A model generated the notes under the pieces. The model did no database searches. It was not told the origin of the DNA and was given only the letters and a program-made list of their open reading frames with translations. The position numbers were made by a program, and so were the translations under genes. A stretch of DNA of 50,766 nt from an uncultured Collinsella sp. (GTDB lineage Bacteria > Actinomycetota > Coriobacteriia > Coriobacteriales > Coriobacteriaceae), in assembly GCA_902470365.1 (NCBI GenBank), contig CABRFZ010000015.1, positions 1-50,766 of the forward strand, read 5' to 3'. This document shows positions 16,861-26,364 of the stretch, piece after piece; position 1 is the first letter of the stretch; each line of letters begins with the position of its first letter.

Positions 16861-16972
16861 TAGTTGACGCTGCAAACCCGCCAGAGCGGCAATCTGCCTT
16901 TCAACTTCGGCGGCATGATCAAAAGATCAATGCCGCCTTGTTTCAAGGCACCTTGCTCGCTCTGGCGGGTTT
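16861..16972 (+). ncRNA. Candidate structured RNA, copy 2
   Basis: P1 pairs 16874-16888 with 16958-16972 (15 perfect pairs) and continues as GCAA with TTGC after a bulged T at 16957. P2 pairs TGCCTT (16895-16900) with AAGGCA (16945-16950). P3 pairs 16909-16920 with 16925-16937, with a bulged A at 16929 and an AAAA loop. Joining segments are TC/CC and TCAACTTC/TTGTTTC, nearly the same as in copy 1. The block GACGCTGC precedes P1 in both. Downstream, TGCCAT-ACATCGG-GTTGCC is also shared. It ends about 285 bases before tgt. Confidence 0.72.
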
Positions 16973-17013
16973 TCGCTGTCGGTGCCATAACATCGGCGTT
17001 GCCTTGGCCGTCA

Positions 17014-17153
17014 ATAGTCATTGGGGACGTTCTTTATCTGCCGGCGCTTGGGGACAGTCCCTAAGTGCCGGCAGATTGGGACACTCCTTTGCAAGGTGGC
17101 GCTGAAGACTGTCCCTAACGACCAGTCGTTTAAGAACGTCCCCAACGACCGGC
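17014..17153. repeat. GGGGAC-type intergenic repeat, copy B (long form)
   Basis: The left half carries TCATTGGGGACGTTCTT, CTTGGGGACAGTCCCTAAG and TGCCGGCAGATTGGGACAC. The right half carries their complements, including ACTGTCCCTAACGACCAGTC and GTTTAAGAACGTCCCCAACG. The whole can fold into nested hairpins. It follows copy 2 of the structured element and lies 100 bases before tgt. Confidence 0.75.
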
Positions 17154-17214
17154 TCGGGAACCTGATCCTAATGCACCAGTTTCTGTCGAGTCGGTGCTTC
17201 TTGCGGGTTGCCCG

Positions 17215-17220
17215 TATAAT
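17215..17220 (+). promoter_or_regulatory. Consensus -10 element for tgt
   Basis: TATAAT stands 37 bases before the tgt start codon. No convincing -35 hexamer lies at the expected distance, so only the -10 is called. Confidence 0.5.
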
Positions 17221-17257
17221 GGTTTGCGTATGAACCGCAACCAAGGAGTTCCAGTTT

Positions 17258-18397
<1,140 letters not shown>

Positions 18398-18469
18398 GAG
18401 CTACGACCGCTGACCGATAGCTTGCAAGCACTTGATGCATCGTGGGTACCATACCGAATAGTTGATGTT

Positions 18470-18519
18470 CGGGCGGGTGTTTGGCGCATGGCGTCGACCC
18501 CGCCCGTTTTTCTTTTTCT
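18470..18519 (+). terminator. Terminator of tgt
   Basis: An 8-bp GC stem (18470-18477 with 18499-18506) around a 21-nt loop that can pair further inside, followed by TTTTTCTTTTTC. It lies between the tgt stop and the LOG gene. Confidence 0.8.
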
Positions 18520-18533
18520 CGATAGGAGCACCC

Positions 18534-19292
18534 ATGATTAAGAACGAGAATGTCGAGGGCGAGCCTGCCTACGACGAGACGTACCGCCGCGGTCCCGTGG
18601 TCATGCGCGGCCCCATGATTCCTAAGGACAATACGTACGCCAACCTGCTGGCGCCCGAGGATTCAACCGACTGGTTGCATGCCGATCCGTGGCGTGTACT
18701 GCGCATCCAGGCCGAGTTTGTCGATGGTTTTGGCGCACTTGCCGAGTTAGGGCCTGCGGTGACCATCTTCGGTAGTGCCCGTACGCCCAAGACCGATCCG
18801 CTCTACAAGGCGGCGCGCACGGTCGGCCGTAAGATTGCCCAGCGCGGCGTGGCGGTTATCACCGGTGGCGGCCCCGGCATCATGGAGGCGGCCAACAGGG
18901 GAGCGGCGAGCGTCAACGGCAAGTCGGTCGGCTTGGGTATCGAGCTCCCGCATGAACATGGGCTCAACAAATACGTGAACCTCGGCATGGACTTCCGTTA
19001 CTTCTTTGTGCGCAAGACTATGTTCGTCAAATACAGCTCGGGTGCCATCGTGTTTCCCGGTGGTTTTGGCACGCCCGACGAGATGTTTGAGGTACTCACG
19101 CTGGTGCAGACGCACAAGGTCAAGCGCATGCCGCTCGTTTTGGTGGGCACCGAGTACTGGCAGGGCCTGTTTGACTGGCTCAACGGCCCGGTGATGGACG
19201 CCGGCATGATCAGCCCGCTCGATCCGGAGCTGGTGCACATCACCGACGACCTCAACGAGGCCGTCGACATCGCCCTGAGCGGGCTGATGTAG
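18534..19292 (+). CDS. LOG-family protein (possible nucleotide 5'-monophosphate phosphoribohydrolase)
   Basis: A 252-residue protein of the TIGR00730/LOG family. Hallmarks are GGGPGIMEAANRGA at about 109-122 and the PGGxGTxxE motif as FPGGFGTPDEMFE at about 176-188. Characterised members cleave ribose 5-phosphate from nucleoside monophosphates, including cytokinin precursors; the physiological role in gut bacteria is unclear. The first 60 residues are a polar extension. ATG 18534 has ATAGGAG seven bases upstream and directly follows the tgt terminator, so transcription is probably independent. Confidence 0.88.
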   Translation: MIKNENVEGEPAYDETYRRGPVVMRGPMIPKDNTYANLLAPEDSTDWLHADPWRVLRIQAEFVDGFGALAELGPAVTIFGSARTPKTDPLYKAARTVGRKIAQRGVAVITGGGPGIMEAANRGAASVNGKSVGLGIELPHEHGLNKYVNLGMDFRYFFVRKTMFVKYSSGAIVFPGGFGTPDEMFEVLTLVQTHKVKRMPLVLVGTEYWQGLFDWLNGPVMDAGMISPLDPELVHITDDLNEAVDIALSGLM

Positions 19293-19323
19293 AGCAATCG
19301 TGCCCACCGCGACATGAATATGC

Positions 19324-19375
19324 ATGGCAATCTGATGCTTTCTAACGTCAGGTTGCCATTTATATTGGGTATACT
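19324..19375 (+). promoter_or_regulatory. Promoter/operator region of the RelB/RelE pair
   Basis: A 7-bp inverted repeat ATGGCAA (19324-19330) and TTGCCAT (19353-19359) lies just before TATACT (19370-19375), a good -10. Antitoxin-toxin complexes usually bind such palindromes. No clear -35 is positioned at the ideal spacing. Confidence 0.5.
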
Positions 19376-19406
19376 GATGCAAAAGACGAGGGCGAGGAGG
19401 TCGCGT

Positions 19407-19706
19407 ATGTCTACTGCAACGGTTAAGCCTACGACGGTTCGCATCGAAGAGGGGCTCAAGGAGCAGGCGACTGAGTTCTTGGATTCGGTCGGCCTCAGCC
19501 TCAATTCCTATCTCAATCTTGCCGTTCGGCAGCTTGTAAATCAGCGAAAGATTCCTTTTGAGATTGTAGGAAGGGCGGAGGTGCCCAACGAGGCGACGAG
19601 GCGTGCCATGGTGATCGCCGAGGCTCATGAATTGGGGATTTTGCCGGACGATAGCCCGTCATTCAACAACGCTGATGAGCTTATGTCATTCCTCGATGAG
19701 GAATAG
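19407..19706 (+). CDS. RelB/DinJ-family antitoxin
   Basis: A 99-residue antitoxin. The N-terminus (STATVKPTTVRIEEGLKEQA) is a ribbon-helix-helix DNA-binding domain and is followed by LGLSLNSYLN-type residues (here VGLSLNSYLNLAVRQLV), the signature of DinJ/RelB. The acidic C-terminus (NNADELMSFLDEE) should wrap the toxin. GAGGAGG stands before the ATG. An in-frame upstream ATG at 19314 would lie inside the promoter and is rejected. The toxin gene starts 2 bases after the stop, so the two are translationally coupled. Confidence 0.9.
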   Translation: MSTATVKPTTVRIEEGLKEQATEFLDSVGLSLNSYLNLAVRQLVNQRKIPFEIVGRAEVPNEATRRAMVIAEAHELGILPDDSPSFNNADELMSFLDEE

Positions 19707-19708
19707 CG

Positions 19709-20017
19709 ATGTTCGAGATTAAGGTCGAGGCTCAATTTAAGGCGGACTACAAACGAACGATGCGCATGCATCCGCAGCTAAAGAGTGAGTTTAAAGCGGC
19801 GGTTGCAGAGCTTGTGGCTCATGGGTCGCTTCCGGCGGAGTATGGCGCTCACGAGCTCTCAAACCCGGGCGGAAACTACAACGGCCACATCGATTTCCAC
19901 CTATCCGATGGCTTGGTCGATGTGGTCGTTCTGTACTTGCCGCATAAGACTAATCCTGTGATCCGACTGGTCAGAATGGGCTCGCATGAGGAACTGTTCC
20001 AGGGCCCGCAGGGCTGA
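19709..20017 (+). CDS. RelE/YafQ-family mRNA interferase toxin
   Basis: A 102-residue toxin of the RelE superfamily, YafQ branch, which cleaves mRNA on the ribosome. Supporting features are the basic N-terminal half (FKADYKRTMRMHPQLKSEF), the YafQ-like spacing HELSNPGGNYNGHIDFHLSD followed by VVVLYL, and the ending IRLVRMGSHEELF. Histidines and an aspartate in these blocks are positioned like the YafQ catalytic residues. The pairing with the antitoxin just upstream is standard. No sign of inactivation is seen. Confidence 0.88.
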   Translation: MFEIKVEAQFKADYKRTMRMHPQLKSEFKAAVAELVAHGSLPAEYGAHELSNPGGNYNGHIDFHLSDGLVDVVVLYLPHKTNPVIRLVRMGSHEELFQGPQG

Positions 20018-20032
20018 TTGCCCGCTCATAAT

Positions 20033-20095
20033 TTGCGGTGGAATAGGGATTGATTGGCGGTTAATAAGCCAAAAACAGTCCCTATTCCACCGCAA
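20033..20095. repeat. TTGCGGTG inverted repeat, copy B
   Basis: Perfect 17-bp outer arms (20033-20049 with 20079-20095) enclose a second stem TTGGC/GCCAA around GGTTAATAA. It sits between the convergent toxin and degV genes, where it can serve both as terminator-like structure. Confidence 0.85.
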
Positions 20096-20110
20096 GTGGT
20101 ATGGGTAGCC

Positions 20111-20971
20111 CTAATTGGCGGGCTGGTAGCGGGGGCAGTAGCTGATGGCGATGGCGTCGACGCCTACATGGGTGGCGATGGTGCAGCCGATGGGGCCGGT
20201 GCCGGCGTCTACATAGTCTTGGCCTGCGAGCGCTTGGCTGACGAGCTCCTGCTCCTCGGCGGCACCGGTCGTGAGCACGCGCACGCTGGAGCCCGGATGC
20301 TCGGCCAAAAATGCGAGGCAATCGGCCATGGTGTTGGCAACGATGCGCTTGGCGCCGCGGCCCTTCTTGATGGCCTTGATCTCGCCCGATTTCCACTCCG
20401 GCGAAACGGCCAGGCGAATGTTGAGCATCTGCGTCAGCTGGCCGGCGAGCTTGGGCGCGCGGCCGTTCTTGACCAGGTTCTCGAGTGTGCGCGGAATCAG
20501 CAGCAGATGGGCGTCGGGCAGCGTCGCGCGGATCTGAGCTTCGGTCTCGTCCAGGCTGCGGCCGTCCTCGCGCATGGCGAGCGCGTACTCCACCAGCAGG
20601 CCCTCGGCGCCCGAGCCGGTGCGCGAATCGATGCAGCGCGCGTCGAGCTCGTGGGTATCGGCCACCTGGCACGCGTTGGCGTAGCAGGCGGACCACTCGC
20701 TGCACAGCGAGATAAAGATGGCGCTGTCGTGGCCGTCGGCGCGCACGCGGTCAAAGAGTGCCTTGAACTCGCCGGCGCTCGGCTGCGAGGTGTGCGGCAG
20801 CTGCTCGGAGCCAGCCATGCGCGCGACGTACTCCTGGGCGGTAATCTGCACCTGGTCGAGCAGGTCCTCGCCCTCGATAATCACATGCAGCGGAATCACG
20901 TAAATGCCGAGCTCTTGAGCGCGGGCGGGGGAGATGTCCGACGTGGAGTCGGTTATGATGGCAAAAGACAT
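20111..20971 (-). CDS. DegV-family fatty-acid-binding protein
   Basis: A 286-residue DegV protein. These bind a fatty acid between two lobes and, in firmicutes, act as FakB partners of a fatty-acid kinase. Typical elements are FAIITDSTSDIS at the N-terminus, TSQPSAGEF at about 76-84, the serine-rich DSRTGSGAEGLL, and a C-terminal IGCTIATHVGVDAIAI. ATG 20971 has AAAGG about 8 bases upstream. A kinase partner is not encoded nearby. It is divergent from the HAD phosphatase gene. Confidence 0.9.
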   Translation of the reverse strand: MSFAIITDSTSDISPARAQELGIYVIPLHVIIEGEDLLDQVQITAQEYVARMAGSEQLPHTSQPSAGEFKALFDRVRADGHDSAIFISLCSEWSACYANACQVADTHELDARCIDSRTGSGAEGLLVEYALAMREDGRSLDETEAQIRATLPDAHLLLIPRTLENLVKNGRAPKLAGQLTQMLNIRLAVSPEWKSGEIKAIKKGRGAKRIVANTMADCLAFLAEHPGSSVRVLTTGAAEEQELVSQALAGQDYVDAGTGPIGCTIATHVGVDAIAISYCPRYQPAN

Positions 20972-21127
20972 AATTGCACCTTTCGTTGGGGCGCTTTCGC
21001 GCCGCCTTCTGAGAGCAAAGTGCGACAAGTATAGTGGAGTTGCTCTACATTGCTAGGTTCAATTGTTGAATAGTCAACAGTTTGAAGTGTCGGTGTGGAA
21101 ATCATCAACTGGGGAAGAGGAGTGCCG

Positions 21128-21790
21128 ATGGCGGCATTACAGCTATGCGAGCGGCCGGTCGTGCTGTTTGATTTCGATGGCACGGTGGCAGATACGGGTC
21201 GGGCGGTGATGACCTCGACGCGCAAGACGCTTGCCGCGCGCGGGTTTTCGGAGGCGCAGATGGGTGACCTGCGTCGCATGATCGGGCCTCCGCTGTGGAA
21301 GAGCTTCCATGACTTTTATGGCTTTTCCCGCGAGGAGTCGCTCGTGGTGGCCGACGAGTACCGTGCCTTTTTTGACGAGCTGGGACCGGAAGAGTATCCC
21401 GTGTTCGATGGAATCCCCGAGCTGCTCGATGGCCTTGTCGCGCAGGGGCATAGCTTGGCCGTGGCGACGTCACGCATGGAGGCAAAGTGCATTGACATGG
21501 TGGGCGAGCTGGGGCTTTCGCAGTTTGAGGCGGTGGTTGGCATGAATCCACCGCAGGGGCGCGAGACCAAGGCCGATTCGGTTCGCGACGCGTTGGCGGC
21601 CTTGGGTGCGGCCGCGGACGATGCCGTGATGATCGGCGATCGCTTTAACGATGTGGAGGGCGCGCACGCAATGGGCGTACCGTGCATTGGTATCTATTCG
21701 GGCGCGGCGGCGCCGGGCGAGCACGAGGCGGCGGGTGCCGATGCAGTGGTGCACTCGGTGGCCGAGCTTGCTAAACTTTTCGCTATATAA
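21128..21790 (+). CDS. HAD-family phosphatase, phosphoglycolate-phosphatase-like
   Basis: A 220-residue HAD-superfamily hydrolase with nucleophile motif I VLFDFDGTVADTG near residue 14, a helical cap at about 30-90, motif II VATSRM, and the acidic motif IV as MIGDRFNDVEGA near residue 177. This is the Gph/PGMB-like subclass; likely substrates are small phosphate esters, but which one is unknown. ATG 21128 is supported by GAGGAG seven bases before. The dipeptidase gene begins 54 bases after the stop and may be co-transcribed. Confidence 0.85.
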   Translation: MAALQLCERPVVLFDFDGTVADTGRAVMTSTRKTLAARGFSEAQMGDLRRMIGPPLWKSFHDFYGFSREESLVVADEYRAFFDELGPEEYPVFDGIPELLDGLVAQGHSLAVATSRMEAKCIDMVGELGLSQFEAVVGMNPPQGRETKADSVRDALAALGAAADDAVMIGDRFNDVEGAHAMGVPCIGIYSGAAAPGEHEAAGADAVVHSVAELAKLFAI

Positions 21791-21844
21791 GTATTTGATG
21801 TGAGGGGCGGGCACGCTCGCCGCTCATTGGTAAGGAGGTCGTCC

Positions 21845-23281
21845 ATGAATCAGGTGGAGCAGAGCGTTGCCGAGTATGTCGACGAGGTCTGGGAGGATGT
21901 CGTCGCCGATATCGAGCAGCTGGTGAGTTATCCGTCCGTAGCCGTTGCTGCCGATGCGGAGCCTAGCGCGCCGTTTGGCCGCCCGGTTCGTGATGCGCTC
22001 GATTGCGCGCTCGGCATTGCGCAAAAGCTCGGCTACCAGACGAGCGACGACGATGGGTATGTGGGCATTGCCGATATCCCGGGCCGCGGCGATAAGCAGC
22101 TTGCGACTATCTGCCATGTTGACGTGGTTCCCGCCGGTCCCGGTTGGAACACCGACCCGTTTGCGATGGAGCGTCGCGAGGGCTGGCTGCTCGGCCGCGG
22201 CGTGATCGACGACAAGGGTCCGGCCGTGCTGTCGCTCTACGCCGGCGCCTACCTGCTCAAGCACGGCATCGTTCCGCGCTACACCTTCCGCGCGCTGCTG
22301 GGCTGCGATGAGGAAGTGGGCATGTCCGACGTTCACCATTATCTGGAGAACTACGCGAATCCCGACTTTCTGTTTACGCCCGATGCCGAGTTCCCGGTCT
22401 GCAATGCCGAGAAGGGCCAGTTTGGGGCGACGTTTGTGAGCCCCAAGATCGACGGCGGGCGCATCGTGTCGTGGAGCGGCTCCGAGGCGAGCAATGCCAT
22501 TCCGTCGCAGTCCATCTGCGAGCTTGCGATTGCCGCCGATGAGCTGCCGGCGCCCGTTGAGAACGCCGACCGCCTGGAGATCACGGTGCTTGATAACGGG
22601 CATGCGCAGATTTTCGCCCACGGTATTGGCGGCCACGCTTCGATGCCTGAGGGCACCATCAACGCCGTCGGCCTGATCGTGTCGTATCTGCGCGAGGCCG
22701 AGGACGCGTTTGGTGCACGCGACGAGCGCCTGCTGACGCCTGCCGAGCACGAGTTCGTCAAGTTCCTGGCCTTTGTGCACGCGGATGCCTATGGCCGCGG
22801 CCTAGGTATCGATGCGACGAGTCCGGCGTTTGGCCCGCTTACCTGCAACGCTGGCGTCATCCGCGTGGCGGATGGCCATATTGAGCAGGTCATCGACGTG
22901 CGCTTCCCCGATAGCACCAGTGCCGATACCATCCGCGAGCAGCTCGACCCGCTCGTGGGCCGTTTTGGCGTGACGTGTCAGCTGGGTCGCGCTAAGGTGC
23001 CGTTCTCGGTGTCTGCCGACGATCCGGCCGTGAAGGCGCTTATTGATACCTATAACGAGTTTACGGGCAAGCATGCTGAGCCCTTTGCCATGGGCGGCGG
23101 TACGTATGCGCGCAATTTTGCCCGCGCCGTGTCGTTTGGCCCCGAGGAGACCGGCCTTGAGCTGCCCGCGTGGGGCGGCCAAATGCACGGTCCCAACGAG
23201 TGCGCCAACGAGGAACAGCTCAAGCAGGCGCTCAAGATCTATATTGTTGCGATCCTCCGTTTGAATGAATTAGAGCTTTAA
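21845..23281 (+). CDS. M20-family dipeptidase (PepV/Sapep-like)
   Basis: A 478-residue zinc peptidase of the M20 family. Metal ligands are visible in HVDVVPAGPGWNTDPF (His and catalytic Asp), GRGVIDDKGP (bridging Asp), GCDEEVGMSD (catalytic Glu) and FTPDAEFPVCNAEKG. A large lid domain at about 200-360 matches PepV and Sapep, which cut beta-Ala or D/L dipeptides. The C-terminal GGGTYARNF motif holds the last zinc ligand region. AAGGAGG six bases before ATG 21845 fixes the start. The product is cytoplasmic, with no signal peptide. Confidence 0.9.
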   Translation: MNQVEQSVAEYVDEVWEDVVADIEQLVSYPSVAVAADAEPSAPFGRPVRDALDCALGIAQKLGYQTSDDDGYVGIADIPGRGDKQLATICHVDVVPAGPGWNTDPFAMERREGWLLGRGVIDDKGPAVLSLYAGAYLLKHGIVPRYTFRALLGCDEEVGMSDVHHYLENYANPDFLFTPDAEFPVCNAEKGQFGATFVSPKIDGGRIVSWSGSEASNAIPSQSICELAIAADELPAPVENADRLEITVLDNGHAQIFAHGIGGHASMPEGTINAVGLIVSYLREAEDAFGARDERLLTPAEHEFVKFLAFVHADAYGRGLGIDATSPAFGPLTCNAGVIRVADGHIEQVIDVRFPDSTSADTIREQLDPLVGRFGVTCQLGRAKVPFSVSADDPAVKALIDTYNEFTGKHAEPFAMGGGTYARNFARAVSFGPEETGLELPAWGGQMHGPNECANEEQLKQALKIYIVAILRLNELEL

Positions 23282-23304
23282 GGTCTCGCGGTTTCCCAAT
23301 CTAA

Positions 23305-23378
23305 GTTGCGGTGGAATAGTTCCTAGAATGGGCCATTTGATGGCCAAGCAGGAACTATTTCACCGCAACTTTGTTTTT
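23305..23378 (+). repeat. TTGCGGTG inverted repeat, copy C, with T-tract
   Basis: Outer arms 23305-23324 and 23350-23369 enclose an inner stem GGCCAT/ATGGCC. TTTGTTTTTATT follows at once, so this copy works as a rho-independent terminator for the dipeptidase gene. The remaining 200 bases to pstS hold no other recognisable feature apart from the pstS ribosome site. Confidence 0.85.
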
Positions 23379-23574
23379 ATTGGTGTAAAAGGCGGGTCAT
23401 GCTTGGTGGCGGGTTTGTTATTCGTTTGTAAAGCCGAGCCGCGCTTGCGGTAAGGGTCTATCAAATGACCGTAAGAAACCGCAGTTGGCGCTGGTGCTGC
23501 CCGATCGGGGCCGTATCTTTCCAAACAGCAAAGCGGGCGGGGTGCCCGCGAGTCGCATGTATGAAAGGAAGATC

Positions 23575-24513
23575 ATGCTCGATCAGGCTTATTCTCGTCG
23601 TCAGTTCCTCGGCCTCGCTTGTGGTCTTGCCAGCATCGTCGGTCTCGGTCTCGTTGGTTGCGGCGGCTCCGGCGCATCCGACGCCGCCGACAAGGGTAGC
23701 GCCGCTGCTGCCGAGTCCGTCTCCGGCGAGGTGACCTACGACGGCGCCTCCTCGTTCCAGGCTCTCGTCGAGGCCGCTGCCGAGAAGTTCATGGATGCCA
23801 ACCCGGACGTCTCCGTCTCCGGCTCGGGTAACGGTTCGGGCAAGGGCCTGACCGCTGTTGCCGCCGGCACCGTCACCATCGGCAACTCCGACGTCTTCGC
23901 CGAGACCAAGCTCGAGGCCGACCAGGTCAAGAACCTCGTCGACCACGAGGTTGCCGTCGTGGGCATGGGTCCCGTCGTCTCCAAGAACGTGACGGTCGAC
24001 GACCTGTCCCTCGAGCAGCTCAAGGGCATCTTCTCTGGCCAGATCACCAACTGGAAGGAGGTCGGCGGCGACGACGCCACCATCGTCGTCCTCAACCGCA
24101 AGGCCGGCTCCGGCACCCGCGCCACCTTCGAGGCCGCCGTCTTTGGCGACGAGGCCGTCGACTTTAAGGGCGACGCCGAGCTCGACAAGTCCGGCGACGT
24201 CCAGACTCAGATGGGCAGCACCGATAACGCCATCTCCTACCTCGACTTCTCGCACTTCGATGACTCCAAGTTCAACGCCATCAAGGTCGAGGGCGTCGAG
24301 CCCAAGAGCAAGAATGTCACTGATGACTCCTTCAAGATCTGGGCTACCGAGCACATGTACTGCTCCAAGGACGCCGACGAGGCCACCAAGGCCTTCCTGG
24401 AGTTCATGCTTTCCGACGACGTCCAGGGCAAGCTCGTCGAGGAGCAGGGCTTCATCCCCGTCTCTGCCATGAAGGTCGTCAAGGACGCCAGCGGCAAGGT
24501 CTCTGCTAAATAA
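23575..24513 (+). CDS. pstS: Phosphate ABC transporter substrate-binding lipoprotein
   Basis: PstS captures inorganic phosphate outside the membrane. The 312-residue precursor starts with a combined signal: SRRQFLGLA is a twin-arginine motif, and the hydrophobic stretch ends in the lipobox LVGC. It is therefore probably a Tat-exported lipoprotein. The mature part shows the PstS ligand pattern: YDGASSFQALVEAA, SGSGNGSGKGLTAV and NRKAGSGTRATFE. AAGGAAG before ATG 23575 sets the start. It heads the operon pstS-pstCA-pstB. No phoU follows and I could not identify a Pho box. Confidence 0.93.
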   Translation: MLDQAYSRRQFLGLACGLASIVGLGLVGCGGSGASDAADKGSAAAAESVSGEVTYDGASSFQALVEAAAEKFMDANPDVSVSGSGNGSGKGLTAVAAGTVTIGNSDVFAETKLEADQVKNLVDHEVAVVGMGPVVSKNVTVDDLSLEQLKGIFSGQITNWKEVGGDDATIVVLNRKAGSGTRATFEAAVFGDEAVDFKGDAELDKSGDVQTQMGSTDNAISYLDFSHFDDSKFNAIKVEGVEPKSKNVTDDSFKIWATEHMYCSKDADEATKAFLEFMLSDDVQGKLVEEQGFIPVSAMKVVKDASGKVSAK

Positions 24514-24537
24514 GTAATCGCCCCGGAAAGGTTTGCA

Positions 24538-26364
24538 ATGGCAAAACAGCTGCCAAAGCGCGACCTTGAGAACGTGGGCCTGGGCGTCACGGGCGCGTGC
24601 GTAGCGCTCGTGACGCTTGTCGTTGCCGCGCTCATCTTTATGGTCGCCCAAAAGGGCCTCTCGGCTTTTGTCAAGGACGGCGTCTCGGTCGTCGAGTTTT
24701 TCACCGGCACCAAGTGGGACCTGGCCAACACAGCCGAAAACGGCCTGCCCTATACCGGCGCCCTGCCCCTGATCGTCACCTCGTTTGCGGTCATGGTGCT
24801 CTCCACGCTTATCGCGCTGCCCATCGCCATCGGCTCTGCCATCTTTGCGGTCGAGATTAGCCCTAAGTTTGGCTCTAAGATCTTTCAGCCGCTCATTGAG
24901 CTTTTGACCGGCATCCCCTCGGTCGTCTTTGGCCTGATCGGTTTTCACGTGGTCGTCGGTCTTATGAAGAGCGTTTTCCATGTGAGCACGGGCCTGGGCA
25001 TCTTGCCCGGCGCCATCGTGCTGGCGGTCATGATTCTGCCGACGATGACCACGCTTTCGGTCGATGGCCTGCGCGCCGTGCCCGACGGCTACCGCCAGGG
25101 CTCGCTCGCGCTGGGCTACACCCGCTGGCAGACCATCTGGCACGTGGTGCTCAAGTCCGCCATGCCGTCGCTCATGACCGCGGTTATCTTGGGCATGACC
25201 CGCGCCTTTGGCGAGACGCTCGCCGTGCGCATGGTCATCGGCGGCATCGAGGCCATGCCGACGTCGCTGCTGTCGCCGGCGTCCACCATCACCACCACGC
25301 TCACCACGTCCATGGCAGTCTATGCCGAGGGCTCGGCCCAAGACGATGTTCTGTGGGCGCTCGGCCTGCTGCTGATGGGCATGAGTCTCATCTTCATCCT
25401 GATCATCCACCTTATCGGCCGCAAGGGGCGAAGGCTCGTGGCTAGCACGCGTATCCACATCGACGAGGCGAGGCTCGGGCGTGTCCAAAAGCAGGACCGC
25501 TTCGCCACGGGCGTGTTGACGGCGATCGTCGCCATCGTCATGCTCATCGTCGTCTCCATGGTGGCCTATATCCTGTTCGAGGGCATCTCGACGCTGTTCC
25601 AGCCGGGCTTTCTCACGGAGCCGTCGCGCGCCAACGGAACGCAGGGCGGCGTGCTCTACCAGCTGTTCGACTCGTTCTACCTGCTGCTGATCACCCTGAT
25701 CATCTCGGTGCCCATCAGCCTGGGCGGAGCGGTCTTTTTGGTTGAGTACGCGCCGGACGGACCCATCCGCGACATCGCCTCCACCGCCATCGAGACGTTG
25801 TCCTCGCTGCCTTCCATCGTCGTCGGCATGTTCGGTTTTCTGGTGTTCTCGGTGCAGCTGGGCTGGAAGTACTCCATCATCTCCGGCGCCGTCGCGCTCA
25901 CCATGTTCAACATCCCCATCCTGGTGCGCGTGATCCAGCAGGCGCTCGAGGACGTGCCGCAGGCCCAGCGCGATGCGTGCCTGGCCATGGGCCTCACTCG
26001 CTGGGAGGCCACGCTGCACATCCTGATCCCCGAGGCCATGCCTGCCATCGTGACGGGCATCGTGCTTTCGGCCGGTCGCGTGTTTGGCGAGGCCGCAGCA
26101 CTGCTTTTTACCTCGGGTATGAGCTCGCCGGTTCGCCTGAACTTCTTGAGCTTTAACCTGTCGAGCCCCACCTGCGCTTGGAACGTGTTCCGTCCCGGCG
26201 AGTCGCTCGCCGTGCACATCTACAAGATCTATGGCGAGGGCAGCCCCGAGGCCCAGCAGATCGTCTGGGGCACCGCTGCACTGCTGATGATTTGCGTGCT
26301 GCTGTTTAACGTAATCGCCCGCATTGTGGGCAAGCAACTGGCAAGGAAGATGACGGCCGAATGA
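24538..26364 (+). CDS. pstCA: Fused PstC-PstA phosphate permease
   Basis: A single 608-residue protein unites both phosphate permease subunits. Residues 1 to about 300 are PstC-like, with LIELLTGIPSVVFGLIGF and the EAA-type loop LGYTRWQTIWHVVL. After a charged linker (RKGRRLVASTRIHIDEARLG), residues about 325-608 are PstA-like, with IETLSSLPSIVVGMFGF and the second EAA loop MGLTRWEATLHILI. Usually these are two proteins. No internal stop or frameshift is present and the joint is smooth, so it is a real fusion. The stop overlaps the pstB start by four bases (ATGA), indicating coupled translation. Confidence 0.93.
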   Translation: MAKQLPKRDLENVGLGVTGACVALVTLVVAALIFMVAQKGLSAFVKDGVSVVEFFTGTKWDLANTAENGLPYTGALPLIVTSFAVMVLSTLIALPIAIGSAIFAVEISPKFGSKIFQPLIELLTGIPSVVFGLIGFHVVVGLMKSVFHVSTGLGILPGAIVLAVMILPTMTTLSVDGLRAVPDGYRQGSLALGYTRWQTIWHVVLKSAMPSLMTAVILGMTRAFGETLAVRMVIGGIEAMPTSLLSPASTITTTLTTSMAVYAEGSAQDDVLWALGLLLMGMSLIFILIIHLIGRKGRRLVASTRIHIDEARLGRVQKQDRFATGVLTAIVAIVMLIVVSMVAYILFEGISTLFQPGFLTEPSRANGTQGGVLYQLFDSFYLLLITLIISVPISLGGAVFLVEYAPDGPIRDIASTAIETLSSLPSIVVGMFGFLVFSVQLGWKYSIISGAVALTMFNIPILVRVIQQALEDVPQAQRDACLAMGLTRWEATLHILIPEAMPAIVTGIVLSAGRVFGEAAALLFTSGMSSPVRLNFLSFNLSSPTCAWNVFRPGESLAVHIYKIYGEGSPEAQQIVWGTAALLMICVLLFNVIARIVGKQLARKMTAE

